Shown one piece after another: positions 36,852 through 61,786 of a DNA stretch of 64,000 nt. Source of the DNA: Ochotona curzoniae (Eukaryota; Chordata; Mammalia; Lagomorpha; Ochotonidae). Positions within the stretch are counted from its first letter, which is position 1. Each line of letters starts with the position of its first letter. Under the pieces are notes generated by a model. The model was given only the letters and a program-made list of their open reading frames with translations, made no database searches and was not told where the DNA came from. A program made the translations under genes and the position numbers. The DNA lies in NCBI RefSeq assembly GCF_017591425.1, contig NW_024466607.1:12346501-12410500 (forward strand). The letters are read 5' to 3'.

Positions 36852-38210
36852 ACCTTTTCCTTTGCTCGCCCAGCGAGGTGACAATGCATGGTCTTTGTGC
36901 ATGCTGCTATATGCTACCTTTCTTTTGCAGCCGACAAGTCTACTGTGTAATTTTTACATTCAGAATTTTAATGTGGATGATCAGGATTAAATCAAAATGT
37001 ATATTTGGAACCTAGTATCCCTGGAGCACTTAGAAATTTGATGTTCTGAACTTAGCGAAAATAATGCCTTTGTTTGTCAGAAATCTAAATTCCTGTCCTG
37101 TGACAGCAACTCTGTGGCGTCTGAGACAGAACCAAAGCAATAATGCTGTACGGCCCAGGACCCGAGCCAAGGGGCACCTGCAGGGTGGAAGCCAGCCAGG
37201 GCTTCCGATGCCACCGGGAAGGGATGTGGCTTTGTAATGTGTGAGAGATTCATAAGGCAGCCACCCAGCCCCATGGGGCACGAGCAGACAATCTGGTGAT
37301 GTGGAGAACTGCTGATGTCTTAGCTTTGCGTGTTAGCCCTCCCTCCTGTGTGACACTCTGTGGGCCTGGCACAGAGGCAGAGGTGCCCACACGGGCTGGC
37401 AAAGTCACAGCTCCATAGAGTAGAACTAGACAAAACTTGGTAGGGCTCGCTTTTTAGGAGTTTGGTAATTTGGTTGTCTCTCTTGTGATTTCCATTCCAT
37501 CCTTTGGCTCAGCTAGCTATGAAAACTGATTCCTTAAAAAAATAAATATAAAGGGGTAGAATTCACATATAGAGCAGACAGAAATGCACAAAGCCTGCTT
37601 TCTGTTTTCCTAGAAGTCGTTTTGCTCTGCCTTCCTGCCAACACAGTAACCACAGAGCTCTGGCTCTGCAGCTGTCCCTGCATGGAGACCGTCGCACCAA
37701 CCATCACCTCCGGGACGACACGCTCTCCGGGAGGAGCCTGGTACTGTATGCCATGCTGTGTCTGGAGGGGTCATCCAAGCAGCGCTTGGGGGCACTGGGG
37801 CCCTGGGCACCTTGCAACCCCTGTCACCCCTTCCAAGTGGGCAGAGCACCAGAGGAACGGGTTACCTTGACCCAGTCTCTCCCAGCACATGGTGACTGCT
37901 GTTTTGGGACTGTAATGTCTGACTGGGCACTCTCAATTTCACAGTGTACTTACTTAGCTAAGTAAAGTGTCACTTCACTCTTTTTATTTCTAGTCCTAGG
38001 CAAGCTACGTTTGAGCTAGAGCTCTAGTTCCTTGTGGTATTTATAACCGAAAGAGGCGAGAACAGACGTGTGGGTGAAGCCATAGGACACACTGGCTTAA
38101 ATCCCTGAGCAGGGATCGTCTAAAGGGCCAGAAGTAACATGTGTGGTTCACACAGATAGTGTAACATCTCTCTGTTAAACGTAGCAGAGAAGTTTCTAAA
38201 GGGCATTGGC

Positions 38211-38216
38211 AATAAA
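38211..38216 (+). terminator. Possible proximal poly(A) signal of SNRK
   Basis: AATAAA followed by CTCTTTGTTGCAGCTGTTTT, a T/GT-rich downstream context. Use would give a 3' UTR of about 1.5 kb and would drop both Pumilio-type sites. Confidence 0.4.
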
Positions 38217-38244
38217 CTCTTTGTTGCAGCTGTTTTCCAAGCAA

Positions 38245-38252
38245 TGTAAATA
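38245..38252 (+). promoter_or_regulatory. Pumilio-type site 1 in SNRK 3' UTR
   Basis: TGTAAATA matches the Pumilio response element UGUANAUA. It is known in general to promote decay or repression of mRNAs. Confidence 0.5.
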
Positions 38253-38713
38253 CTTTTTCCTGTGACTTGGGAGAGCCTTGCGATGGCACCTTTTAACTAA
38301 CCCGTATGTGTTTGGTTCTCAGTGGTTTTTTTATATTCTGATGTATATATGGTGCTCACTTTAGGATCAGCAGTGTTGGCCATTTCCGCTGCATAGCTGT
38401 ATCATAGCCTTATTAGTTGGGTGTGGTTGGTTGCCCCGCGTGTGTGACGTCAGTCTGAGTGGTGTCTTACCCTCCCTCCTGTTCGTAAGTGGCTGACTGT
38501 GCATGTGTCGTATGTCACAGTATGTCGTCATGTAAAAGGGAGCGAGAAACCATGACATTCAGATACTATTGGACCAAACTACTTACTTGCTCTAAAGTCA
38601 CTTGTACCCCTTAACCTGTCTTCAGAAGTTGCATATAGTTACAGTAGTGTATAAATTAAATATTGTGGAAAGGCAGTTAGTCTTGTATTTTTCTGTAAGT
38701 GTGTGTATATATA

Positions 38714-38721
38714 TGTACATA
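38714..38721 (+). promoter_or_regulatory. Pumilio-type site 2 in SNRK 3' UTR
   Basis: TGTACATA matches UGUANAUA, set in a (TA)-rich tract (38705-38728). Because the tract is repetitive, chance is more likely here than for site 1. Confidence 0.4.
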
Positions 38722-38962
38722 TATATAAAATTATGTACTTCTGGCAGTTCTATCTGTATTTAAAGATGTGACAATCTCGACACCGATTTTAAGAATAGCC
38801 CTGAGGCTGAAATGAATGATAAAGCTACTTCCATCTGGGAAGAATTGATGGAACGAGTACAGAATTATCAACTGATTGGGTCAGTTGCTTCCAGTGTTGG
38901 TGGCTTTTCCTCACTATGTGAACATCGACGGGTATGTGACAAATGGGGGGGAAACTCCAAGT

Positions 38963-38968
38963 AATAAA
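38963..38968 (+). terminator. Likely distal poly(A) signal of SNRK
   Basis: AATAAA followed within 15 bases by GTGGCATATTGGTGTTC, a GT-rich downstream element. It lies about 2.2 kb after the stop. Confidence 0.5.
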
Positions 38969-38990
38969 AAGTGGCATATTGGTGTTCAGC

Positions 38991-41900
38991 AATATAACCT
39001 GTGTCCCATGTGGCATATCTTCTGTGTTCCAGCGCAGGTGGGAGCTGGGCCCTCGCCCTGCAGCGCATGCCCTCTGCTCAGCGGCCCTGGTGCCCTGCCT
39101 GCCTTGCCTGCCCCTCCTCCCATTGCATCTACTTTCCTCGTTTGGCTGCTCACTGTGCTCCCTAGGAAGCCATTGGAACTGGCGCCAGCGCCCACCTTCT
39201 GTCACGAGTACTCACGTGCTGTCCTGCCCTGGGGGATGACCCCGTCCCGTCTCTCCGGCAGCCCTGGGGACTCTGCTCCGGTCACTCTCTCTTTCTCTTG
39301 CATCAGCCATCGCTGCTGCTCTCCTGGACCATTCCTAACACAAGAACAGGCATCTTGTCTCCAGCTGTCATCCTGATTTTCTATTCCTTTCCTCCACTGT
39401 CCACCACCCAAATTGTTTGTTTTGCTTAAGGTCAGCAGGGCTCACTACGTGCTAACTGGACAGTTTTTGAAAACCGGCTGTACTGAGGTGTACTTGCTGC
39501 ACCACCCAGCCCAGCAGTTGTGTCATTCAGGTTGTAGTGTCTTCTCAGTTATGTAACCATTGCACCATGCATCACTTTCACTCCGGCTCCCTCCAGGAAG
39601 TCAGGTGCACAGCACACACTGTTCACGATGCCACTGCCACAGTGGTCAGCTTCCAAGCCCCCTTGTGTGCGTCACACCCCCTCTCACCCCCTCCGCGGTC
39701 CTCCATCACTGCCCTCTGCTCTTCAGTCCCTAAACTTGGAATGCCCCAAACCTTGACTCCGTGCCCTTCTCCCTCTGCATGTAGTGCACAGCGTCTTGTT
39801 GAGCTTATCCAGGCTACTAGCTGTCTGCCAGAAGAACCCCAAAACATACTGAGCCCTCCGTCCCCGCAAGGAGCACCGAGTGGCAACAGCCTGTTTGACT
39901 TCTTGGCTTGGATGCTGCTCATCGATCACGATTCTCCCAGGTCCTTAACCATTCCTCTTTCTGCTTAAGCCTTACTCGGAGCACCCCATCTCGGCAGAGG
40001 GCCACTCCAAGCCCTCAGTAGGTTGGCCGTTTGGGACTGGCCAGAAGCTGGGGCTTCCTTCCCCCTCCCTGGAGAATGCTTGAGCCTTGGAGCTCTGCCT
40101 CCATTCCCCTTTCTGTTCTTTGTGCTATTTTCATTTTCACATGTGTATACATTTTTGCTTCATGTGGCCAGTTTTTTCTAAAAGAGATGACCAATTGAGG
40201 GGTCACAGCCACTGAGTGTAGGTCTGCCAGCAAGACACATCATCTTTTTGCTTGTTTGAAAAAAGCACTTCATTTACAAAGTGTGTTTTCATTGGATATA
40301 AAGATTGGTGGGTGGACACTGGTTTTGTCTTGTCTAGAGCTGGATGTTGCTGCACTCAGGTAAAGTTCAATACCACTTTGCCGTCCAGATACTTGGGGTC
40401 ACCTAGCTCCTCTTGGGCTTGACCTTGACACTCTGGCAGGGCGGGCCCACAGTGGCCTGCAGTTTGGGCTAACCCAGCTCCCTGGTGCCCGGAAAGTTCT
40501 GAGCATTGCTCAGCCTCACGCGCTCCCATGGGCGCCTCTGCAGGCTCAGGGAGTCTCCCTACCCGCAAATGACCACTACTTCCTCCGGCTGTGGGTTTCT
40601 GAGCTGTCAGTGCAGCTCCGTGTCTTTCCTGAGAACTGTGTTTACACTGCTTCCTCACTGCCACAAGACCACGGGGCTCTGCCCCCCGGGCTTCCCCCCC
40701 AGGCAGTGAGCTGGCAGGCGCAGGGCTTACCTCGCTTGGTTTCCTGTGTGTTCTGTCGCTTCCCGTACTTTGCTTGCTTTTCCAGTTGATTAAGGCAGAA
40801 GGATCAGTCACGTTCCCCTCACTCCACGTGAAGCAGGGCTGACCTCCAGGCCCAAACTTGTCCCAGACTAGATGGCCTGGTCCTTGTGTGGTGGCCCCTA
40901 AGACCCTAGGCTGTGGCCTGCCCACATTGACCCTCCCCTCCCCTCCTCCCAGGCCACTGCCCTGACCAGCCTTCTGCAGCAGGCCCAGCTCTGCCTGTTG
41001 CTGTGCTGGGGGCCCTGGGTTAGCGCATCGGGCCGCTTCACTTTGGCAGCTGGGATGGATGGGTGCCATGCAGCCTTAGTGGACCCCTTCCCAGCACCAG
41101 AAAAAGCCAGACAGGCCCTTCCTCCAGTTCCCTGAGGTTCCAGACGTCCCAGTCCCTCATGTCCAAGCTGCCCAAGTTGGGTGTGATCCATGAGGCCTGA
41201 TCTAACTGATCCACGAGGCCCCTCTTGAGTCCCTGGTGTCTGGCTGCTTCTAAGGCACCACAGCAGGTCCTGCTCTTGTTGGGCATGCATTTGACGATCC
41301 CTGTCCTGTGGCCTTGGCCTTCCTGCTGGAAGAGCAGGAGCTGCAGGGGGAGAAGGCAATGGCCCGGACACCTAGCTTACCTCTCAGACGTGGGCACGTT
41401 ATGGCTGGGCTCCCAAGCTGGGCTGCTGGGCTGCAGGGCTGGGTAGCCCTGATTGCTTCTGCAGGAACACGAATGGGTTCTCAGGCCTCAGCCGGTACGC
41501 CCCTAATGGGGGGTTGGCAGTGGAGTCGTTCAGACAGACAGCAGGTCCCTGCCTGACTGCCCGCCTGCCTGCCCTGAGGCCACAACCCTGCAGAGGCCCA
41601 GGGTCCACGTCACGGACCTTGACATACAATGGCTGCATGAGGAGGCAGTAGGCTGCGAGACGGAACTCGAGGACAGCTTATCTCAGCTCCAGGCAGGTGA
41701 GTCGGGCACGTGTGACAGTTGGGGCAACCAGTCCCTGGCCACCATCCACAGCTAGGCACAGCAGAGCTAGAGGTCTGGCTGCTCTAGGCCTGGGGTGCAG
41801 GGCCCTGCCCAGGCAGGTTTGGCATGTGGGCCCCCTGTGGAGCCTTGGCAGGGCAGTGTAGAGCTGGTGGCCACAGGGAGAAGGGGCTGCTCCCTGAGGC

Positions 41901-43479
41901 TTCCAGAAGGCCACCTCGGGCCTCGCAGGCAGCTGGCCCCAGCACTCAGGTGCTCTGTGCGGGAACTGGGCCGATCCTCTGTAGGCTGCCAAGGATCTTG
42001 GCCCATGATCTCTGTTCCCTGTGAAAGGTGAGCAGGCAAGGGCTTGGCATCCCCAGACCCCTCAGGTCTCCTAGTGTGGCCGAACCCCACCCCCCTGAGT
42101 TGCAGGCCCTCATCCAAGAGGTGCAGGGCATGGACCTGGTGCCCATGCCCTTGGCAGACAGCCTTGCCTGCTGGGTCACTCCCTCACCAGGCTGTGGATG
42201 AGCAGGGGTCTCCCAGCCTTTGGGGACAGGGTGGACTAGGAATAACCTGTAAGCCTTCAGGGTGTTGGGGAGAACTGTGGCACGTTCTCCTTGGAATGGT
42301 GGCCACAGTGTCGGGGAGTAGTCAAAGGTGGCACAGCCAGGTCACCAGTGCATCAGGTCAGTGGCCGGGAGAGCTGGGGGCAGGGGTAGGGCAGTGCTTT
42401 CAGATGCTGAGAGCTACCCAGGGGAGCAGACTGCAGGTTGGCCTACTCCTGGCTGGCTTCCAGGGGCGGTTAGAAGACAAACACCGTCACCTAGGTATGC
42501 CGGGACCCCAAGAGATCAGCCACAGCAATGCAGCCTGACTCTTCCCCGTGTCCATCAGCCCCGGTGGTGCTCCTGGCTGGGCTCCAGCTCAGGCACAGGT
42601 GCAGATGCTGCGCAGGGCAGTCCTGAGGGCAGGGAGGCTGGGGCCTCCAGGACCTGCTGCTTTCCCACCAACCTTACTCACGTGGTTGTTCCCCCGCAAA
42701 CCAGTGTGGTGAGACAGGGATTTGGGGTCAAGGCCCTCATTTCAACTCTCGTCCTGCAGCATGCACAGGAACCAGGCCAGGACGAAGCTCTGGCCCTAGG
42801 GCCTCAGGCCTGTGTTGGTGGCTGCCACGCACTGACACAAGGCTGTTCCGGAGACTGCAGGCAGAACGTGCCCACTGCTGCCTGGGGAAGGGCAGGGCCA
42901 AGGCCGATGCCAGGAGTCCATGCCGCAGGTAATGGCAGCTGGTAAGAGCAGGGTTGTGCCCAGAGCTGGCACCAGGGAGGAGCATGCTGTCCCCTTACCT
43001 GCCCACCTTCCCCTGGGCCCCACGACCTCAGCAGCCTGTGCCGGGGGACAGCAGGCCCTGGCCTGGCTCACGCTGCTGGCAGGATGGACAGGAAGATTGG
43101 CCTTGGCTCCAGAGTATTCCTCACAGCTGGGCCATGGCAAAAGGCCAGCCAGGGGCCTTGTAGTCATAGCCTCTGCTCATGAAGAAGGGAAGCCCCCATC
43201 CCTGACACAGCTTGGAAGGGGGACAGCATTGCCAGATGGGCGAACCCCCCTCTGTAGCCTCCAGTCCTATGGCAGAGTCAGGGCAGCTGGCCCATTGCCT
43301 GGCGCAGTGGGTTTGGTGCACTTGTGACCACAGCCCGGTGCCCCCCACGGGAGAGCCCCCATTTCAGCTGCCACCTCTGGTGCCCACCTCAGGCCAAGCC
43401 CCTCCTCTGCCACCACCTCACCACTGCACGAGGCACCACCTGATCTGGGGCTCAGAGCATGGGAAGGCACGCAGGAACA
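38991..43479. other. Intergenic DNA between SNRK and ANO10
   Basis: About 4.5 kb between the two converging 3' ends. It contains no C-SINE, which is striking given the density elsewhere. The GC content rises from about 40.4 kb on. Long ORFs exist on both strands, as expected from GC-rich sequence; one coding-like patch is listed separately. Confidence 0.7.
41308..42200 (+). other. Unexplained GC-rich patch with coding-like islands
   Basis: Three short + strand islands read like real protein: AFLLEEQELQGEKAMAR at about 41310-41370, DLDIQWLHEEAVGCETELED at about 41617-41676, and ELQALIQEVQGMDLVPMPL at about 42097-42155. The first two suggest a coiled coil. The second is followed by a good donor (CAG then GTGAGT at 41697), and the third is preceded by a pyrimidine-rich stretch ending TTGCAG (42105). 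However, the joining phases do not match, and no complete frame links the islands. I do not recognise a family. A decayed gene copy or chance in GC-rich DNA are both possible. Confidence 0.2.
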
Positions 43480-43804
43480 GAGAGGTGCAGGTTTTAATAG
43501 CTCGGTGACCACCATGTGTGCGGTAAGTTTGCTGACAGAACAGGAGTGGAGGGGAGGGGGAGCCAGTGGGGTGGGGGCACCTCAGTTCACTCACTGCAGC
43601 ACCCAGCGGAGCCCACCTTCGCCCACCTTCGCCTCTGGGCTTCTATGACATGCACGGTGCACAAGCAGCACCCTGCCATAGTTGCTGGGCCATGGTGAGG
43701 TCGGGAGTGGCTGTCACCTTCTGTGAGGTCGCGGTGCAGCACGATGCAGAGGAAGTGTGTGGGGCACAGGAAGGACCTGAAGGGGCAGGGCGGCTGGCTG
43801 GCAC
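43480..43804 (-). other. ANO10: ANO10 3' UTR (short, end estimated)
   Basis: Reads on the - strand from the TGA at 43807-43805 down to a likely poly(A) signal at 43498-43493. About 320 nt. GC-rich; no recognised regulatory motif. Confidence 0.55.
43493..43498 (-). terminator. Likely poly(A) signal of ANO10
   Basis: TTTAAT on the + strand is ATTAAA on the - strand, a common variant poly(A) hexamer, about 310 nt after the ANO10 stop. Confidence 0.45.
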
Positions 43805-56677
<12,873 letters not shown>

Positions 56678-56797
56678 TCATTAACCTTGGGCAATTTATA
56701 ATCAATTATTGTTGGCCTATGACATATCAAACTGGGCCCACGAGTCACATTTAGACACCCTCATGGCAGCCTATTCAATAATCATTGACTTTATTCT

Positions 56798-57112
56798 TTT
56801 TTTTTTTTTAAGAGTGATTTATTTTTGTTGGAAAGTCAGATATACAAAAGGAGGAGAGACAGAGAGGAAGATCTTTTGTCTGCTGATTGACTCCTCAAGT
56901 TGCCACAACAATCGGGGCTGAGTTCATCCAAAGCCAGGAGCCAGGAGCTTTTTCTGCGTCTCCCACATGGATGCAGGGTCTCACGGCTTTGGGCCATCCT
57001 TGACTACTTTCTCAGGCCACAAGCAGAGAGCTGGACGGGAAGCGGGGCCCATATGGAATCATGGCACGTTCAAGGCGAGGACTTTAGCTGCTAGGCTATT
57101 GCACTGGGCCCT
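56798..57112 (-). mobile_element. C-SINE with 10-bp target-site duplication
   Basis: Reverse-oriented: poly-T, GATTTATTTTTGTTGGAAAG, GGAGAGACAGAGAGGAAGAT, GCTTTGGGCCATCCTTGACT and head complement GGCTATTGCACTGGGCCC. ACTTTATTCT is identical at 56788-56797 and 57113-57122. A small deletion lies near the B box. Confidence 0.95.
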
Positions 57113-57446
57113 ACTTTATTCTCAAAATCAGTCGTTCCCATACAGCGACAGTAATTTGCTACCCTCAATGTTCTACTGAAAACATTATCTTTCCCCCATG
57201 TCTTCTACTTCTGCCTTCATTAACAGTGCATCTGGCAGAGCTGCTCTGTTGTCTGCCCAAAGTTGCAGTGTACCAGCCTTCAGATTGATGTCTACGGATC
57301 AAGCATTGGTCTTTAATGTAAGGTCCCTTGAATTCTGGACAGCCCCAGTAGTGCCCAGGGCAATTTCTTTCATGATATAATAATCAATGTAAAAACTGAC
57401 TGACTGTAATCAATTATAACCTTAAGCCGCAAACTCCCAGAAATGC

Positions 57447-58063
57447 AGAGTATATCAGGGTGGCATGAAAACCACCTGGTCCGGACCACCTGGCTCAGGT
57501 CCATTAGCCCACCTATGAGAACTGGTCTTCCTCAGTATAAAGGATGGAGTACTAGACAGCGGACCATGGTGTACATGGAGGACATGGTAGCCCATTGGGG
57601 CCTGCAGACGACATCTGGTAACATAGCAGAGAACGGAGAACAACAGAACATATGAACAGCTACCCCAGCCAAACAATGACAGCAAATATCTGGGCCACTA
57701 TCAGGTCGATGGTTCAGCCAATAGACATTGGAAGGGATTCCTCATCCATAGATCAGCGAGATCAACAGTATTTCAAAACTATCGCATCCACCTGGGCAGA
57801 ACTTTCAGAACATGCACCACTGTGACCCTGGTTGATATCAGGTGACCTTTCCCCATCCTTGGGTACTGGGATGCTGGGGAGGTTGGATATGGTCTATCCC
57901 TTTATCTCCCCCCTCCCCCAGAAATCGGAAGAAGAAATAGAAAGCTTAGAAACAATGATCACACCCACTTCTCCCTGACCCTCGATCCTTCTCTCCTTGG
58001 TCAACTATGCAAACACCATCTAAAATTAAAAAAAAAAAAAAAGAAAGAAAAGAAAAAGGGGAA
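57447..58063 (+). mobile_element. Poly(A)-ended retroposed unit, unassigned (L1 3' end?)
   Basis: Ends in AAAATT followed by A15-16 and GAAAGAAAAGAAAAAGGGG, a typical retroposon end. Before it comes a C-rich run (ATCTCCCCCCTCCCCCAG). AGAAATGC appears at 57439-57446 and again at 58064-58071, a possible short target-site duplication that sets the limits. I see no coding frame of note. It could be a 5'-truncated lagomorph L1 3' UTR, or a retrocopy of an unknown RNA. Confidence 0.4.
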
Positions 58064-58782
58064 AGAAATGCTGCATTGAATTGCTAAAAAATATGGCCAA
58101 AACCACAAATCCTTTACTGTGATATTTTCAAAAGGAGGACGAGAGCTGCATAATAAGTGTCTTTCTCCTGGAGAAGCACGAAGCGGCAAAGGAAACCAGC
58201 CAGGAGCCCAGAGCAAGGCACCATTCTGGCAGAGGACTCGGCCACACACTGCTGGGTGTTTACAAGCCCTCTGGAGGAGGCCATGTGACTGCCACAGCCA
58301 AAGCCGACACTGGAAGAGACAGCTTAAGAGGTCTTCAGTGTGAAAACAAGCAGCTAACATGGCACGGACCAATGTACCCGCTGAAATCCTGAGCTAACAA
58401 GAACCTGGATACAATACAGAAAGGACAAATGAATTATTTAGACAAGGCCATGCTTAATCATATTTCATTATGTGAGAATACTGAGATATCATTTTATACC
58501 TCCACTGGAAACATTTGGCAAGAAACACATTCAAGCTAGTGGCTGAAAATAAATTTCATGTGTTTTTCAGATCCCCACCTTGACTGGGTTACCAGCCTCC
58601 TTCCACTTCTCCTAACAAATCTGTACCTATTTCCTCTTCCCCAGCACTGAGAATCTGGGAGAATAACCCCTAAAGGAAGGACACAGGGCCCTGGGACAGT
58701 GCGGCAGGCCTTCTCTGGGACGAGGACGAGCCATCTGGAGCTCAGAGACCTGGCTTCAGGTAAGACAGTGCCAACACTCTAC

Positions 58783-59045
58783 TGTGGGGCAGGGATTTGG
58801 CGCAGCCACATCCCCTATCGGAACGCTCTGGTTTGAATATGCCAGCTCCTCTCTGATTCGGCTTCCTGCCAATGCCCACCTTGGGAAGGAACAGGTGATG
58901 GTTCGTACACTTGGGTTCCTGCCACCAAGACAGAGTTTCGAGCCACTGGTTTCAGCCCAGCCCAGCACTGGGGAGCAAACCAGAGAATGGAAAATTTCTG
59001 TCTCTCTGCCTTTCACAAAAAGCAAAAGTAATAATAAATTAAAAA
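58783..59045 (+). mobile_element. Old C-SINE copy
   Basis: GGGGCAGGGATTTGGCGCAG, CCCCTATCGGAACGCTCTGG, CGGCTTCCTGCCAATGCCCA, AACAGGTGATGGTTCG and CTCTGCCTTTCACAAAAAGC. The order is that of an old C-SINE, with an A-rich tail. Confidence 0.8.
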
Positions 59046-61029
59046 TTCAAGAACTTCATAAATTGAAAGAAGCTGACATCGATTAGACAGTTAATCAAAG
59101 GGAGAGGCCGATCAAACTTGTCTAAGTACAGAGTGAGACTTTTAGCAGTGATCCTCTGCGGTTAAATACACTAACATCTGCATGACGGTTGTTTCCTTTT
59201 TTTATTATGGTTTTCTTTAGATGGTTAACATTATGAGTGCTCTCTATTTTTAGAACTTAGTGGACATGTTTTGCTTTTATATGGAGAAAGGAAAAAAAAT
59301 CTGTAAAATAGAACAAGGGATCCCACATTGAATTACATATGTTCTGCTCACCCCTTAATCCTGCTTGGTCATAATTACCCATTTTGTCAGTAAACAGACC
59401 CAAACCAGAGAACTGAGCCTTTTCCTTTGGAGTTAAGCGTGTGAAAGCAGCTGGGGGAACTGGTCACCTGACCTTCACTGGTTTTGCAGAAGGGTAAAGA
59501 GTGGGGACCCAGAACCAGGCTGCTCAGAGGGTGGCTGGCATTCACCGCTTCCTAACCACACCTCGTCTGCCAAGCTGATGCCCCCAAACTGGCCTTGCTC
59601 CTGGACTCCCTCCCACCACAGACCTCTACATCAAAGTGAAAACACCCCAGGGAAGGTTAAAAAACACAAACCCTTCCGGGATATTGGCTTATCATCGTGA
59701 TTAGCGGGTGCTGATCATGCCCCCTTTCCCTGGACAGTCCTGGCGAACGGGAGCAAAGTGAGAGAGATGCAGCTGCAACTGGCTTCAAGGAAGAGGGAGA
59801 AGCACAAAGACCCCACGTCAGCTCCACGGTCAGGAAAGGAAATATCAGGACTGCCCCACCTCCACCCCTCCATCTTGCTGGTTCCTTTATACAGGACCCA
59901 GAATTTTAGTTGTGTCAGGATGGATTCAGTAAACTGTGTGGCCTAGCCAAGAAGCCTAAACAATGCTTATAGCACTGTGTACCAAAAGATCAATTTTTAA
60001 AATAGTTTAGATTTCCCATACAACCCTTCTGTTCAAGGCAGGGAGCTGCTTTTTATTAACTGAGCTGACAGGGCAAAACCGTTTAAAAAAAAAAAAAGTA
60101 TTTCAGGTATTTTGACTTGTTTAGGTCTAAAAGAAAACCCAAGATGAAACAGGAATCTACTCACATTAGAACAGGTGAGCGCCTTGCATGTCTAGGAAAA
60201 GGACAAATTCATTCTGCCCCATGACCATGACCTTCCACCAAAGCTTTTCAAGGGAGACTCTTGAAATGGGAATCCCGATAGAGTACAGCAGAGAAGCAGC
60301 CATGGGGCATGGTGGGAAGACAGGCACAGTGCAGAGCAGTTGGCTCCCCACAGCAACATCTCTAAGAGATGACTATAGGGTGCCTGGGCTGGAAAAGGCA
60401 TAGAGAACAGAACTAGAGGAAACTAGCACACAGGAACGCAGTCTTCCAGTGCCAGCAGCGAAGCCACTGAGCCTGCAGGGCCTACTCTAGGACCGGAGCC
60501 CGAGACCATTCTCACAGCAAGGGACCTGCTAGGCTCAAGAGAGCAACCCAGCAGGACCTGAGGCTATGCCAGGCTCACAGGCCAGAACGGCATCAGCGAC
60601 ATGGCAAGGCAAAGCCCTAACACTTAATTCTTCCCCAGAGATGCTGACTTAACAGTAGATGGAGCCCCAAGGCTTTATGAGAACTCCAGAAAGCAGGTAA
60701 GAAGTTACAGTTGTGCAGGCAAGGGCAGGGCAAAGGACAGCTGCCCCAAACTGAGTAAAAAAGGCCGCTGTCTTTCCCAAGCGACAGCCCTTCCCTTAGA
60801 CAAGCATAGCTGGGAGTAAATAATCCCGTGGGAAGGAAAGGCATGTGGAACATACCTGCATTATACTTACTAGCCATCTGAGGGATGTACTTCTGTCTTG
60901 TCTGATTTGAAGGGCATGGGCAACTGACACCCTTTATGTGCTTGGAGACCACTGAGAGCAGGCCACGGCTCAGGGTTTCCAGTTGTACCTGCAGAGAACC
61001 TGCAGGACCAGGGACAGACACCAGAGGCA

Positions 61030-61480
61030 GTGTCTCTGGCAGACCCTTCTAACATCCCACCCGCGACCCCCGCTGTGGCAAGTGGGGTTGACAGGCTCGC
61101 CCATGCTCTAGCTAAGCTGATTACTGAAGATCATCCCTGTTCAAAGCTGAATTCAACTGACACAGAGAGCTGCTTTCTCAATGCCCAAATTGCAGCAAAA
61201 CCTAACAGGAGTATGCAGAAGCAGGGAGACAGGACCCAGATAAAGACACAAATGCCCCAGAGCCGAGTCTAAAGACAGGAAGATTCATCTGTCAAAGAAT
61301 GCATAAGTCTTACAGAAACTCAATGAGCTACAAGCAAATGTGAACAAATAAATGAAATAATGATAGCAAGAATCAAACACAAATTCTGGAACTGAATAAC
61401 TGAATTGAAAACATCCCATGGAGGATTCACTAGCAGAAGGAAGAATAAGCAGCCTTAAAAACAGGACGCTTGAAATCACT
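61030..61480 (+). mobile_element. Ancient L1 5' region fragment, sense
   Basis: AATTCTGGAACTGAATAACT, GAATTGAAAACATCCCATGG, AGAAGGAAGAATAAGCAGCC and CTTGAAATCACT follow the old L1 5' region/ORF1 start as I recall. The part before about 61280 is less sure. A C-SINE interrupts at 61481. Confidence 0.45.
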
Positions 61481-61786
61481 GTTTTTAATGATTTGTTTAT
61501 TTGAAAAGCAGAGTGACAGAGAAACAGAGACAGAGAGAGTTCTTCCATCTGCTGGTTCAATCCCCAAATGGCCCAAGAGTCAAGGCTGGACGAGGCTGAA
61601 GCCAGGAGCCGCCTTCCAGGTCTCCCACATGCATGGGAGGGTCAGGTATGGGTCACCTTTCATTACTGTGCCAGGCCATTAACAGCAGGCTGGACCAGAA
61701 GTGCAGCAGCTGGAACACAAACTAGTGCCCTCCTATGGGATGTATCACAGGCAGTGGCTGAACATGCCGCTCCACAAGGCAACCCC
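61481..61786 (-). mobile_element. C-SINE, in ancient L1
   Basis: Reverse-oriented: AATGATTTGTTTATTTGAAA, GAGACAGAGAGAGTTCTTCC, CTGCTGGTTCAATCCCCAAA, CAGGTCTCCCACATGCATGG and a diverged head complement. Confidence 0.85.

Larger units (their letters stand above)
12296..38990 (+). other. SNRK: SNRK gene body visible in the window
   Basis: Span from the first base of the start-codon exon to the most likely cleavage region. Coding exons are 12401-12989, 28048-28189, 31098-31310, 33537-33671 and 35518-36739. Introns are 15058, 2908, 2226 and 1846 bp, all GT-AG, with donors GTAGGT, GTAAGT, GTAAGT and GTGAGA. Splice phases are 1, 2, 2 and 2 and all match. The 5' end is open because 12296 follows an acceptor, so the promoter and first exon lie outside or were not recognised. 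The 3' end is an estimate from poly(A) signals. Confidence 0.9.
36740..38990 (+). other. SNRK: SNRK 3' UTR (3' end estimated)
   Basis: Follows the TGA directly. AATAAA hexamers occur at 37541, 38211 and 38963. The last, followed by a GT-rich stretch, gives a UTR of about 2.2 kb, which fits the size I remember for the human gene. The 38211 site is also followed by TTGTTGCAGCTG and could give a shorter form. No SINE interrupts the UTR, which is unusual in this window and suggests selection. Confidence 0.65.

Noticed and set aside
40356..41069. Open frame of 237 codons on the - strand
   Set aside because: GC-rich sequence with Pro, Gly, Gln bias and no motif; probably a GC effect. It partly opposes the coding-like islands on the other strand.
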